Origin: Carex sylvatica
Taxonomy: Eukaryota > Streptophyta > Magnoliopsida > Poales > Cyperaceae
NCBI GenBank assembly: GCA_964058845.1
Contig: CAXKVR010000003.1
Location: forward strand, 62,001 to 126,000
DNA length: 64,000 bases
Direction of reading: 5' to 3'
Part shown: positions 1-11,379 of the stretch, piece by piece
Numbering within the stretch: the stretch's first letter is position 1
How the letters are laid out: each line of letters opens with the position of its first letter
Notes under the pieces: model-generated
Seen by the model: only the letters and a program-made list of their open reading frames with translations
What the model was told of the DNA's origin: nothing
Databases searched by the model: none
Program-made: the position numbers and the translations under genes

Positions 1-1280
1 AAACATCTATCTTCAGATCAGACGCTCAGTTCAGCTTTAAAATATTCAGTGGATTATCAGTGGAAAATTGACATATGATTTTCCGTGTAGCGAATCATTC
101 CTATTAGTTTAACGGTTGATATACTTTTATATTTTAAAGGAGTTCACAGAGGATCTGAGTTTCCATGTAGGAGCCGAGGCACTGTGCGAAGGATATCTAT
201 AATTTGTCACCTTACAGCTTCAACTCTGCAATTCCTGTTGTTTATAATTGAATACAATTGTTTTTCTTCCATCATAGTTGAATCAATCAAATCAACCGCT
301 TGAAATTTGACAAAAGAGCGGAGCGCTTCTATCGCAGATCGAAACGTGTCTTTCTCTTTCTGACAGGGCTTCTTGTCACTGCAATTTTTGAAAAAGCCAA
401 GTACGGATGTCAAAAAAATATGAAAATGGAAAGGAACAAAATAGTACCAGTATGGCATCTCTAGTGGTAGCCTAGCTAGCCGTAGACTGTAAGCAAAAGT
501 AAAATTGAAGAAAAATTATTGTCCAAAGATAAAACCTTATTCTGTCATTCTGTGATTATGTCCACTCTGTTTGTTTGTTTTTTTGTTTGAAAATTTGTTT
601 GTGATTCTATTGATGGAAAAAGATATAAGATATAAACTAGCTGTTATATAAAATTAGACAACGAGTATTTGTGAAAACATACTTCTGTAAACAAACAAAA
701 ATGCACAGGGTAATATGTATTTTGTGGACACACAATTAGTTCATCCTTGCTTGATCAGTGTGATAGGAGTCTAGAGATTGTTGTCTCTGTACACATATTG
801 CATTCAAAAAGAAACTGAATTCAAACTAGATCGAGAGCTAAATTGATCAGACTAGAACAATCACCAATCAGTCGGAAAAGTACTGAATCAAACCAAATTG
901 AAAATTAAATCAACCGGTGCAGAAAATCACTTTGAAGCAGAGCGAGAAGAGAAGAGACAGAAAAAGAGAAGACAAGAAGCAACATAAAATATCAAATCAG
1001 AAATGAAATATATATATACTTACTGTACACAAATAGAAGACCACTTGCTCTTCTATCACCGAAGAGAAGAAGACACCTACAACTGATACGTTACGTCAAT
1101 CCGGTATCCATCACGAACAAAAGAGCTCAGCAAGGACCGCCATGGTGTTTTGCATTTCCATATCGCGTCGCGTCGCCCATTTTTTCCACCGCTGAAGGCA
1201 CACCGCTCTTTTATTTTTCTCTTCCATGATCAAATTACTTGGTTGCTTTTGATATAATTTCTGTAGTATATAGTATGTAC
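1..1280. other. Intergenic sequence, no gene recognised
   Basis: I see no convincing coding exon here. A minus-strand open stretch at 207-458 has no domain I recognise and no clear splice context. There is a purine-rich tract near 935-980 and a GC-richer patch near 1080-1215 that could be promoter or UTR of something disrupted by the copia insertion at 1281. That reading is inference only. Confidence 0.4.
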
Positions 1281-2083
1281 TGTTGAAAAAATATTAAATA
1301 ACCAACTAATTTAAATCTGAAATTTGATCAATAAAATAAATAAAAACTATATAGTAATTAAAACTTTGTTACCCGGAGCTGCAAAATGCGGACTTAAGAC
1401 AATTTCCCGTCCTAAGCACAGAAATAATCGGTTAAGACTGTCCCAAGTTATGCCGGTATTCCTCTGCCTGCGGGCGCAACCGTGGTAGAGGTTTATGTAG
1501 CTTCTTTCAACAATGATAGCAGAATAATATATTTTCTATGAAGAAAATATTTGTTTGTGGGAGAATAGAAATTGAATTTATAAAATATGGAGCTAACAGG
1601 AAGAAGAGAGTATTTCGATTATTGGATGATTGTTCTCCAAATGATATGTGCTATTTATAGGCAAAATGATAGATATCAATCAATTTGTACATTCATGACT
1701 ATTAAAAAATTATATTCAATATATTACCATTTCATTCATTATTAAAAGAAATTGAATAGAAAATATGAATGAAAATGAAACGGTCTCATTGAATAAATGG
1801 TAATCATGCACATACAGAAACTCAAATGGATTTTATTTCCTACGCAATCGCTGGTGCATATTATTGCCAATTAATGCTAAGATTTACAAAATTGCATTGA
1901 CAGCTTCTCTACTTATTTATATGATTTGATTTTCTGTGGCGGTGGACAGTGAGTTTTTGTGTGATGATTGGATTAAGAAAATAATTCACAATTAACTCCA
2001 TAATTCATAAAGTTAAAAAACGTTAATACTAACATAAATATTTATTTAAATAAATTTTGTGTTTTTAAAATATATTTCTAACA
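1281..2083 (-). repeat. Copia 3' LTR
   Basis: This is the 3' LTR in element orientation, 803 bp, with TG...CA ends. It aligns without gaps by eye to 7029-7831, with scattered substitutions. Confidence 0.93.
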
Positions 2084-2098
2084 ATCCCCCACAAAACT
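2084..2098 (-). other. Copia polypurine tract
   Basis: On the minus strand the bases TTTTGTGGGGGAT abut the 3' LTR start. This is the expected plus-strand priming site of an LTR retrotransposon. Confidence 0.75.
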
Positions 2099-2639
2099 CA
2101 AAATTTAAATAAAAAAATAATAATAAAAATAAATAAAAATAAAACATATATATATAAATATTTCTGCTACCATTGTTTATACTGTGCATTGGGCAAAATA
2201 TTTTGATTTCGCTTAGTGTCAATAATTTCAGTCCGAGGAGATCGGAGTGAACCAGGTCTTGAACAACGATTCCTTTGATCGGAACTTACATTATTACACA
2301 CACAGTACAGAAAACTACATCGCGGGTTGTGCGTTTGAGGCCATGCACATTAACTTGATTTTTTTTTCATGAGAATATTCTACGGGTTGCCTAAACTCAG
2401 TAGTCGCAGCCTTGTATATACGGTCATTCTCATATAGAAGAGTTCTCTCTAGGATGTGTGTAGAGTCACATCTCGCGAATTACCGACTTGGGATACTCAT
2501 CTTATTACACTACACAGGAGCACTAATCACCATAGGGATGGGTTTGGAACGAAAGTTCCATATCTAAAATATTCTTGTGCTCCTTGGCCAACCTATCTGC
2601 TTGTTCTTACCCATTGAACCTCCTTCAAGGGATCGCCTA

Positions 2640-5600
2640 TCACAGAGGTTGGATTCCCACACCAGATTGGTCCATTAGGCTAAGTCTCATTCCCCTCGAT
2701 GACTCTAGGACTTTCGTCCGATTTAAGCCTTTTGTAAAACAATCGGCAAGATTTTGTTCAGACTTTACAAAATTTAATGAAATAATTTGTCGATCACTTT
2801 GTTGCCTCACTGACTTTTGTCTTCTTTTAATGTGTCTATTTAATTTTGAATTCACCAATTTCTTTTTACAAAAGTCAATGGCGGCTCTAGAATCACAATG
2901 AATAGATATAACAGGTATATGTGATGGAATTAAAGGAATATCAGACAAAAGTTCTTTTAGCCATTCGGCTTCTGTACAAGTGGTATCAAGGGCAATTAAT
3001 TCAGCTTTCATGGTGCTTTTAGCAATTATGGTTTGTTTGGTGGACTGCCAAGAAATAGCTGCACCACCCAGAATAAAAACATAACCCAATGTTGATTTAG
3101 TATCAACTGAATCAGAAATCCAATTAGCATCTGTGTATCCCTCGAGTACAGCAGGATATCCGACATAATGAAGTCCATATTCAATTGTACCTTTTAAATA
3201 TTTAAATACTCTTTCTAATGCAATCCAGTGAGAAGTACTAGGATTATTTGTGTACCTACTTAGTCTAGATATGGCATATAAAATGTCTGGTCTAGTTCTA
3301 GTTGTAAGATACATAAGAGAACCAATTATTTGAGCATATTTTTCTTGATTAATTGATTGGCCATTATTTTTAACCAAAGCTACAGTTGAGTCATAAGGGG
3401 TAGAAACTGGTGTGCAATTTGAATAACCAAACTTATTCAAAACTATATTTGTATAGTGTGATTGTGATAGTTTTAGTGAATTTGATGATCTAATAATTTT
3501 CATGCCTAAAATAACATCTGCTTCTCCTAAATCCTTCATGTCAAATTTTTGAAATAAAAATTCTTTGATTTGATTTATGGTTTCTAATTCATGAGCTAAA
3601 ATTAAAATGTCATCCACATAAAGACAAAGAATTATATATTTATCTTTTTCTAGCTTATAGTAAAGAAAATTATCAGACTCACTAATTTTAAAATCATATG
3701 AAAGAATAACACTATCAAACTTTTCATGCCATTGGTTGGGTGCCTGTTTCAAACCATAAAGTGATCTAACAAGTTCACACACCTTGTGTTCTTGTCCATG
3801 TACAATATAACCCTCGGGTTGTTTCATATAAATTTCTTCTTCTAAATCACCATGCAAAAATGCAGTTTTTACATCCATTTGATGTACTAAAAGTTTGTGA
3901 ATAGAAGCTAAAGCTAATAGAGTTCTAATTATAGTTATACGTGCTACTGGTGCGTAAGTATCAAAGAAATCAAATCCTTCTTTTTGGCCAAAGCCTTGAA
4001 CTACTAATCTTGCTTTATATTTTTCAATTGAACCATCTGTTCTAAGTTTCTTTTTAAATATCCAGCGACAACCTAAAGGTTTAGTACATTGTGGTAAATC
4101 AGTAAGAATCCAAGTATTATTTGTTATAATTGATTCTATTTCACTATTAATAGCTTCTTTCCAATATGGATAATCAGGTGAATTTATAGCTTCTTTATAA
4201 GTTTTAGGTGTATCTTCTACTATATATGTTATGAAGTCATTTCCTATGTTCTTTTGAATTCTTGTTCTTTTGCTTCTTCTGATTTCTTGTAGAGCATGTG
4301 TATCATTATAACTAGGAATTGATGAAGTGGCTGGAATGATATCTATTAATTTAGACGTATCTACAGATTGGTTATAGTTTGATACTTTATGATTGCTTTG
4401 TTTTTTAAATGGAAATATATTTTCAAAAAATGTAGCATCTCTAGATTCTATTAATGTATTATTTGAAATTTCACTAATTTCAAAATTAATGACGAGAAAC
4501 CTATATGTATTACTATCTAGTGAATATCCTATGAAAACAGCATCAACTGTTTTAGGGCCTATTTTCTTTCTTTTCGGTTCAGGTATTCTTACTTTAGCTA
4601 AACACCCCCATACTTTAAAGTAATTTAATTTTGGTATATGACCTTTCCAAAGTTCATAAGGTGTTTGATTTTTATCTTTAAATGGAATTCTATTTAAAAT
4701 AAAACATGCCGATAAAAGTGTTTCCCCCCACAAATTTTGAGGTATTCCAGAACTTAAAATCATAGAATTAACCATGTCTAATAATGTTCTATTTTTTCTT
4801 TTAGCTACACCATTAGATTGTGGTGAGTAGGGAGCAGTTATTTCATGAATAATTCCATTGTCTTGACAAAATTGATTCATTTCATTTGAAGTATATTCAC
4901 CACCTCTATCTGATCTTAAAATCTTAATTTTTCTTTCTAATTGATTTTCGGCTTCTGCCTTGTATATTTTAAATTTATTGAATACTTCATCTTTGGTTTT
5001 CAAAAGATAAACATAGCAATATCTAGAGTAATCATCTATAAATGTCACAAAATACCGACTTCCGGCTCTAGTTGGACCTCGATTTGAATCACACACATCA
5101 CTGTGAATAATTTCTAATATTTGTGAATTTCTAAATTCTATAGATTTGAATTGTTTTCTAGGTTGTTTAGCTTTGACACATATTTCACATTTATTATTAG
5201 GATTAATTTGAAATTGAGGTATAAGATCTAATGATGTTATTTTCTTAATTGATTGTAAATTAACATGTCCAAGTCTGCCATGCCAAACATCACAAGATTC
5301 TGAATTATAAATAATAGCTTGAGATGAACTTGAAATTTTATTCAAATGTAAAGGTTCTACATTAATTTTAAACATTCCATCTTGAACAAAACCTTTTCCT
5401 ATAAAAATTTCTCCTCTGAAAATTACAACTTTATTGGATTCTAAAACAACTTTATAACCTAATTGCACTAACAAAGATCCACTAATTAAATTTCTTCTAA
5501 TCTCAGGTACATGTTGAACTTCATATAATTTAATTATTTTTCCTGAAGTAAGCTTCAAATTTATTGTTCCTTTTCCTAGCACTTCGACAGCAGTGCTGTT

Positions 5601-5801
5601 TCCTACAGTTACACATCCTCCACTTGTGATCTGGTAAGAATTAAACCAGGCACGATTAGTACATATATGTACATTTGCACCTGAATCTAACCACCATTCA
5701 GAATCATGATGTGTAAGATTTACTGAAGGATTAAAAGATACTGACCTAAACGATATTTCAGCTTTTCCTAGATTTGATTTGTCTCCGTCAATTACGTTCA
5801 C
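2640..5801 (-). CDS. Copia pol: protease, integrase, RT, RNase H (integrase active site lost)
   Basis: The reading frame is about 1053 residues. Visible in order: aspartic protease motif DSGA near residues 39-42; the integrase HHCC finger starting at WHGRLGH (about 173) and ending at CEIC (about 205-208); integrase core with Asp235 (HSD) and Asp298 (RSDRGGE); reverse transcriptase about 560-800 with YVDD at about 729-732; RNase H with YTDANW and IHCDS. The third catalytic residue, expected 35 residues after Asp298 in the GVAERKN-type motif, is Lys334 (codon AAA, plus-strand 4800-4802), so integration should be abolished. The frame is the same as gag: the gag stop at 5808-5810 is followed by Tyr, Glu and then the GTG codon counted here as residue 1. 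The start is therefore not a true initiation site, and pol was probably part of one gag-pol polyprotein. The frame is otherwise open. The lineage within copia was not resolved. Confidence 0.93.
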   Translation of the reverse strand: MNVIDGDKSNLGKAEISFRSVSFNPSVNLTHHDSEWWLDSGANVHICTNRAWFNSYQITSGGCVTVGNSTAVEVLGKGTINLKLTSGKIIKLYEVQHVPEIRRNLISGSLLVQLGYKVVLESNKVVIFRGEIFIGKGFVQDGMFKINVEPLHLNKISSSSQAIIYNSESCDVWHGRLGHVNLQSIKKITSLDLIPQFQINPNNKCEICVKAKQPRKQFKSIEFRNSQILEIIHSDVCDSNRGPTRAGSRYFVTFIDDYSRYCYVYLLKTKDEVFNKFKIYKAEAENQLERKIKILRSDRGGEYTSNEMNQFCQDNGIIHEITAPYSPQSNGVAKRKNRTLLDMVNSMILSSGIPQNLWGETLLSACFILNRIPFKDKNQTPYELWKGHIPKLNYFKVWGCLAKVRIPEPKRKKIGPKTVDAVFIGYSLDSNTYRFLVINFEISEISNNTLIESRDATFFENIFPFKKQSNHKVSNYNQSVDTSKLIDIIPATSSIPSYNDTHALQEIRRSKRTRIQKNIGNDFITYIVEDTPKTYKEAINSPDYPYWKEAINSEIESIITNNTWILTDLPQCTKPLGCRWIFKKKLRTDGSIEKYKARLVVQGFGQKEGFDFFDTYAPVARITIIRTLLALASIHKLLVHQMDVKTAFLHGDLEEEIYMKQPEGYIVHGQEHKVCELVRSLYGLKQAPNQWHEKFDSVILSYDFKISESDNFLYYKLEKDKYIILCLYVDDILILAHELETINQIKEFLFQKFDMKDLGEADVILGMKIIRSSNSLKLSQSHYTNIVLNKFGYSNCTPVSTPYDSTVALVKNNGQSINQEKYAQIIGSLMYLTTRTRPDILYAISRLSRYTNNPSTSHWIALERVFKYLKGTIEYGLHYVGYPAVLEGYTDANWISDSVDTKSTLGYVFILGGAAISWQSTKQTIIAKSTMKAELIALDTTCTEAEWLKELLSDIPLIPSHIPVISIHCDSRAAIDFCKKKLVNSKLNRHIKRRQKSVRQQSDRQIISLNFVKSEQNLADCFTKGLNRTKVLESSRGMRLSLMDQSGVGIQPL

Positions 5802-5807
5802 TTCATA

Positions 5808-6770
5808 TTAGTTCTTCTTTTGATCATTCTTGTATTCAACCTTCTGTTTTTTCCTATAAAAGCAATTTTGAGCAAGATGGTTGTCTCTTCCGCATATGAG
5901 ACAAAATCTCCCATCATTTCTCTTCTTATTTTCATTAGATTGATTATTTGATTTATATTTTGAATTATTATTATTATTATATTTCCCCTTAAAACTTTTA
6001 CCCCTAGATTTGTAATTATTATTTTTAGACCTAAAGTTTTTGTTAAAAAATTTTCCATTATTTTTATTTTGATTATTATTTTGCATTTCGGTCAGATTAA
6101 CTTTTGTTTTCATTTCATTTTTTTTTAACTCTCTAAGACGATGTTGATGTTCAATTCTCAAATATTCTAGGGTAGTTTTTAAATTTAATTTTTCTTGTGT
6201 TTTTCTAAGATCACGTGCAAAACTAGACCAAGATGGTGGTAACTTATCTATAAAACATGCAACTTGATATGTGTCATCTAAGTTAGAACCTCCTCTATGA
6301 ATTTTTTGAATTAGATTTAAAAAAGGATGAATTTGGTCATTTAGAGGCAAATTATCAACCATTTTAAAATTATGAAAGTCAGACACAGTAAAACGCATGG
6401 CTCCTTCATTATCCCTTTTATATGTATCTTCTAATGCATCCCAAATTTCTTTAGCAGTTTGGTATTTGCTAAATGTTTCATATAAATCATCTGTTAAACA
6501 ACTTAAAATTCTAAACCTACAATGATATTCTATTTCTTCGGAAGATTTCTCAGATTTAGTTTTTGGTTTAGTTTTATATTTGCTAGTACCATCGGTAGTA
6601 TCATCAACTGTGGTTTCAGAATTTGTAACAATTTGATATGGCATAGGTAAACCAACAGCTGTTATAAGACCCAACGTAACAAGCCAAGCTTTTAATTGTT
6701 CTTGCCACCTAGCAAAATATGAACCACTAAACTTTTCTGGTTTGAGACTAGATGCATCATCATAACCCAT
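5808..6770 (-). CDS. Copia gag polyprotein
   Basis: This is a 320-residue Gag with an ATG at 6768-6770, about 260 bp inside the 5' LTR. It opens with the plant copia pattern KPEKFSG...W (about residues 10-22). The middle part resembles the UBN2/Retrotran_gag_2 domain (W-DALEDTYKRD around residue 110, LPPSW around 178). An Asn/Lys-rich basic stretch precedes a CCHC zinc knuckle, CLICGRDNHLAQNC, at about 290-303, which binds RNA during packaging. The frame ends in TAA at 5808-5810. Plant copia elements usually have one continuous gag-pol frame, and pol here continues in exactly this frame. The TAA is therefore either a nonsense mutation or a readthrough-type separator, and I favour mutation. 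Confidence 0.92.
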   Translation of the reverse strand: MGYDDASSLKPEKFSGSYFARWQEQLKAWLVTLGLITAVGLPMPYQIVTNSETTVDDTTDGTSKYKTKPKTKSEKSSEEIEYHCRFRILSCLTDDLYETFSKYQTAKEIWDALEDTYKRDNEGAMRFTVSDFHNFKMVDNLPLNDQIHPFLNLIQKIHRGGSNLDDTYQVACFIDKLPPSWSSFARDLRKTQEKLNLKTTLEYLRIEHQHRLRELKKNEMKTKVNLTEMQNNNQNKNNGKFFNKNFRSKNNNYKSRGKSFKGKYNNNNNSKYKSNNQSNENKKRNDGRFCLICGRDNHLAQNCFYRKKQKVEYKNDQKKN

Positions 6771-7028
6771 TTTTTTATATATATATTATTTAATCGACTG
6801 ATGAAAATTAGAAGAGAAAAGTTGAGAGATATATATATGCTGGAGCTGCAAAACAAATTCAATAAAACCACTAATTTAATTATTCAATTGCAGCAACAAA
6901 TTAAATAATTCAAAAATTCGAAATTAATTAATTATAATTTTTTTTCCAGTAAATTCTACAATTTATAAACTAGTTAAAATCAGAATATTAATTTGATCAA
7001 ATTCAGATTACGAGGAGTTGCCTTAGAT

Positions 7029-7831
7029 TGTTGAAAAAATATTAAATAACCAACTAATTTAAATCTGAAATTTGATCAATAAAATAAATAAAAACTATAT
7101 AGTAATTAAAATTTTGTTACTCGGAGCTGCAAAATGCGGACCTAAGGCAACTTTCCGTCCTAAGCGTAGGAATAATCGGTTAAGACTGCCCCAAGTTACG
7201 CCGGTATTCCTCTGCCTGTGGGCGCAACCATGGTAGAGGTTGATGTAGATTCTTTCAACAATGATAGCAGAATAATATATTTTCTATGAAGAAAATATTT
7301 GTTTGTGAGAGAATAGAAATTGAATTTATGAAATATGGAGCTAACATGAAGAAGAGAGTATTTCGATTATTGGATGATTGTTCTCCAAATGATATGTGCT
7401 ATTTATAGGCAAAATCATAGATATCAATCAATTTGTACATTCATGACTATTAAAAAATTTTATTCAATATATTACCGTTTCATTCGTTATTAAAAGAAAT
7501 TGAATAGAAAATATGAATGGAAATGAAACGGTCTCATTGAATAAATGGTAATCATGCACATACAGAAACTCAAATGGATTTTATTTCTTGCGCAATCGCT
7601 GGTGCACGTTATTGCCAATTAATGCTAAGATTTACAAAATTGCATTGACATCTTCTCTACTTATTTATATGATTTAATTTTCTGTGGCGGTGGACAGTGA
7701 GTTTCTGTGTGATGATTGGATTAAGAAAATAATTCACAATTAACTCCATAATTCATAAAGTTAAAAAATGTTAATATTAACATAAATATTTATTTAAATA
7801 AATTTTGTGTTTTCAAAATATATTTCTAACA
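7029..7831 (-). repeat. Copia 5' LTR
   Basis: This is the 5' LTR in element orientation, 803 bp, paired with 1281-2083. It should contain the element promoter, but I did not resolve a single convincing TATA box. Confidence 0.93.
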
Positions 7832-9460
7832 TATACTTGACCTAGGTTGAATGGCCGATATCTTGTTGGCTAAATATTCACGAAACAAAAGGACTATTTA
7901 AAAAAAAAAACTTTCAAGACAAAATTGTTGATATATTCATTCTAAATTACTTGTTTTTCATCAAAACACTTACATTTTTAATTTTCTACTTTAACTACCA
8001 CTTAATATTAAGTCCATATCTCCTAAAATAATTCAAAAATTTAAGTTTGGATTCGGACATTCTGGTCTGAGGAAAAATTCACAGGGCCAGATGCGAAGTC
8101 ATTCTATCAGATTATAGATTATGGGAATGAAACACATAGTGGGAGTCAATCATATATAATTTAAAAAAAAAATATAGTAATTAATTTTACAATATTCATA
8201 GTTTTATGCTAAACTATAAACAAAAATCATATTCAAGTTTTTTTTTTTTTTTAAATTGAGGTCAATTGATCCATTTAGGCATTTAGTCTTATTATATCTG
8301 TATATCCACTTTAATATTTATACAGATTCTGATCGAATGGTTTTCATGTAAATTCAAATATGAAAAATTCAAACTTTGAGTTACTTTAGCATATCTGAAC
8401 TTCATAATACTGAAGCGTCTAGATAGAGTGATTGAGGAATTCACATTCCCTCAGGTTACTTGTCTGAGTACAATTAAATTGGACAGTCTAAGATTTGAAT
8501 TTTTAACTTGGCACGAATCTCAAAGCACAAAAAACACTGCCCCCTTTGTCATCCCAAACAGGCACCGGCTGATATTAAATCTGGATCTTCCGTTTCAATT
8601 CTGTTGAGTCAAGTACCTGGGAGGATACGGATCCTTGATTGAGGTCCCCATTTCTATTTTATTTTTAAATCCACCTAAGCGGTAGAGCCAGTCGAATTTT
8701 TTTTCGCCATGGCAATCAGACCACAACCCCCCATCGCCCCTCTCTTCCTTCACTTCGTTTATATTTTTTTTCTATCCATCTTTTTTAGTGCTTCTGTTTG
8801 ATGGGTCTGGTTACTGTTTTTGATGCTTCTACCTAGTGAATCTGGTCAATATCAACGGTTCGCTTTTTTTTACTCTCTCTTAAGTTCTTCTTCTCCTTTT
8901 TGACAATGAAAAAGTGGGTCGAATGAGTTGTACATATAGTTACTTTATATATATGTTAGAATAAATAACCAGTTAGGAAATAAATGACAGTTTTTGTGAT
9001 GATGATCTTTTGTGGTGTTTTGTGTTGCTTTTCGCTCCTTTTTCTGCTTCGAAGTAACTGTAATGGACTGGTTGATTTAATTTTTAGTCTGGTTTGGTTC
9101 AGTGCCTGCTCAGCTGATGAGTGACTGTTCTGGTCCGGTTGATTCAGTTCCCGATCTGGTTTGGATTTAGTGCTTTCTTAACTGTGATATGCGTATAGAG
9201 GATACCATCACTAGGCTCCTATCACTCCAATCAAGTAAGGATGACTAATTTGCATTCACCGAATGCACATACTCTTGTGTATTTTTTGTTTGTTTAGCTG
9301 TGTGTTTTTCACAGACACTAGTTGTCTAATTTTATATAACAATTACTTTGTATTATTTTTTATCAATAAAACTATTCTCACATAACTACTGTGTGTTTTT
9401 CACATACACTAGTTGTCTAATAATTGTTTTAGCAAAAAAAAAAAAAACAAACGTTTCTTA
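7832..9460. other. Intergenic sequence with one dispersed repeat
   Basis: No gene is seen. A stretch at about 8430-8580 matches, in inverted orientation, 60600-60760, and weakly 56030-56080 (see the repeat entries). The remainder is AT-rich with homopolymer runs. Confidence 0.5.
8430..8580 (+). repeat. Dispersed repeat, copy 1
   Basis: It shares GAATTCACAT, CTGAGTACAATT, AACTTGGCACGAATCTCAAA and a following CATCCC in the same order with the reverse complement of 60600-60760. The family was not identified and no terminal structure was seen. Confidence 0.65.
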
Positions 9461-9552
9461 CAGTGTGGGCCGATATTTTTAAAAATACCCAAAAGAAAAA
9501 AGAAATTATTAAAAATAACCAATCTGTAGAGGTATTTTTAAAAATAGTCCGC

Positions 9553-9650
9553 TTGTGGATAATATCCACGGTCCGAATTGTTTGGTCGCCCCGTGGATAA
9601 ATTATGCGGTTCGGATTTCTTATTCCCCCCCATGGATAAATTTCCATCAC
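9553..9650. promoter_or_regulatory. MULE-1 left subterminal palindromes
   Basis: Three CGTGGATAA/ATCCACGG-type motifs occur within 100 bp, for example TGGATAATATCCACGG. The same motif is next to the right end (about 18255-18280) and in both subterminal regions of 56633-58389. Conserved subterminal palindromes are typical transposase-binding candidates, but binding is inference. Confidence 0.55.
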
Positions 9651-9995
9651 TCCGAACACGGATCTTGAAGCGCCCCTTTCTTCTTCCTTTCTTCCCCGCC
9701 CGTGCGCCTCCCCTCATCTGTTCGCGAATTTTCCTCTTTCTCTGCCTCCTTCCTCTCCATTCCAAAATCCGAACCTCTTTTTCTCACTGACCCGCAGCCC
9801 CCACTCCGCCTCTTGCTCCGCCTCCTTCTCCTCCGTTCCAAAACCCTAACCCGCCCCCTCTTGCTCACTGACCCGCAACCCCCATCGAAAAATTCATCTC
9901 TCTCGTCTTGTCTCTTTCTCACTGCCTTGTGATTTTCCTCTCTCTCGGGTAAATGCAAACTCCTCTCTCGAATTTTTTCTATTTGATCGAATTGA

Positions 9996-10585
9996 TTAGT
10001 TATCGAGTCGGGTTGTTGATTTTCCCGACTCGATCGAATTGATGATATCTTATGTGACTTATGTCGATCAATTTATTTTGAGAAATCGGAGAACTTGAAT
10101 TGATTAATTATCGAGTGCGGGTTGTTGATTTTTCTGACTCAATCGAATTAGATAATATGGAGGGGTTATTGGTAAATTTAAATAGAGGGATTATTGGTAA
10201 AATTATATAATATGGAGGGGTGTATTGTGAATAAACTTATTGTGTAAATTAATTAAGTAGAGGGGCCTCTATGCAAATATGAAAATTAATTAGTTATCAA
10301 GTCGGGTTGTTGATTTTCCCGACTCGATCGAATTGATGATATCTTATGTGACTTATGTCGGTCAATTTATTTTGAGAAATCAGAGAACTTGAATTGATTA
10401 ATTATCGAGTGCGGGTTGTTGATTTTCCCGACTCGATCGAATTAGATAATATGGAGGGGTTATTGGTAAATTTAAATAGAGGGATTATTGGTAAAATTAT
10501 ATAATATGGAGGGGTGTATTGTGAATAAACTTGAATTGTGTAAATTAATTAAGTAGAGGGGCCTCTATGCAAATATGAAAATTAA
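9996..10585. repeat. Tandem duplication of about 294 bp
   Basis: Two nearly identical units begin at 9996 and 10290. Each contains two CGAGT(C/G)CGGGTTGTTGATT blocks followed by TATGGAGGGGT segments. They lie in the leader of the PMD gene inside MULE-1. The units differ at a few positions, including a 3-base insertion in the second. Confidence 0.85.
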
Positions 10586-10609
10586 ACATTATTTTTATGA
10601 ATTTATGTA

Positions 10610-10840
10610 TTTTATATTTTAAGTTCAAATAGTTGATCTGAAAATTAAACAAGATTTTTATATGAAAATCTTAAGAAATATATTTCGAGAACAATTTTTT
10701 TAAGGATTCTTTTACAATTTTTTAAATTTTAAATAGGTAGAAAATCAATTCTTCCGGTGGTCCATAATTTTGAGATTAAGCGATTTTCTCTATCTAAAAT
10801 AATAAAAATATTCTAAAAAATGAAAAACAAAATTTACAAA
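10610..10840. repeat. Degenerate palindromic MITE-like copy
   Basis: It contains GATTTTCTCTATCTAAAATA followed by AAAATATTCTAAAAAATG, which matches the right arm of the hairpin element at 54210-54578, and a TAGGTAGAAAATCA block matching the left arm inverted. It is eroded and its ends are unclear. Confidence 0.45.
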
Positions 10841-11174
10841 GCGGCTAAAGTCAAGCAGTTAAAATTAGAAGTTTTATAAATTAATTTTAGTGTAAATACT
10901 TTTTGATCACTTGACTTTATACCAAATTAAATTGAAATTCTAAAAATTTTACATGTAAATTCATCACTCGTAAAGTAAATCGATTTTAATGATTTAGATT
11001 TATTATTTAAAGCTAACCTAATAGATTTTGAATTTAAGCTCACCAAACATCTTGATGAGCTTGAGAATACAATATAACTTCATTTATTAGAAAGACTGCA
11101 ACAAATAAATCGGATTAATATTTTTCATTAATCCGAGAATTGGGTCACTGGAAAGAAGGGCCCAATCTAGTTAT

Positions 11175-11268
11175 TGGTTAACTGGATTGGCTAGTTTTTT
11201 AATTTTCACCAAAAATGTGATAGATTCCGTAATTTGTTAATTATTTTGGGTGTTTATATAGATTTTGG
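11175..11268 (+). repeat. MULE-2-type terminus buried in MULE-1
   Basis: About 95 bp (TTATTGGTTAACTGGATTGG ... GATAGATTCCGTAATTTGTT ... GATTTTGG) align with the last 100 bp of MULE-2 (28437-28535). The stretch ends with the same TTTTGG tip. It lies about 110 bp upstream of the PMD start codon. No partner terminus or target duplication was seen. Confidence 0.7.
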
Positions 11269-11379
11269 CTCTATATACTTAGCGTATTTTAGCATGTTTC
11301 AGTATATTTTTTTTTCATATTAGCCTAATTTAACATATTTTAGCTAATTGTATGTCTAATTTTTTTTTTTCAATATAGG

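Larger units (their letters stand above)
1281..7831 (-). mobile_element. Full-length Ty1/copia LTR retrotransposon
   Basis: Two 803-bp direct repeats (1281-2083 and 7029-7831) start TGTTG and end CTAACA on the plus strand, that is TGTTAG...CAACA in element orientation. Between them, on the minus strand, lie gag and a pol in the order protease, integrase, reverse transcriptase, RNase H, which is the copia order. A G-rich polypurine tract lies just inside the 3' LTR. The flanks TGTAC (1276-1280) and TATAC (7832-7836) match at 4 of 5 positions, consistent with an aged 5-bp target duplication. By eye the LTRs differ at about 30-35 positions, mostly transitions, so identity is about 96% and insertion is not recent. 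I do not see the usual plant initiator-Met primer site next to the 5' LTR. The element is disabled by an in-frame stop between gag and pol and by loss of the integrase catalytic Glu. Confidence 0.95.

Noticed and set aside
207..458. 83-residue minus frame near the left edge
   Set aside because: No domain, no splice context and no neighbouring exons recognised.
6980..7029. Initiator-Met tRNA primer site of the complete copia element
   Set aside because: The bases next to the 5' LTR on minus (ATCTAAGGCAACTCCTCG) do not match the usual TGGTATCAGAGC, so I did not annotate a primer site.
9641..9960. Overlapping Arg- and Pro-rich frames on both strands
   Set aside because: A CT-rich leader of the PMD gene inside MULE-1, open in several frames because of composition.
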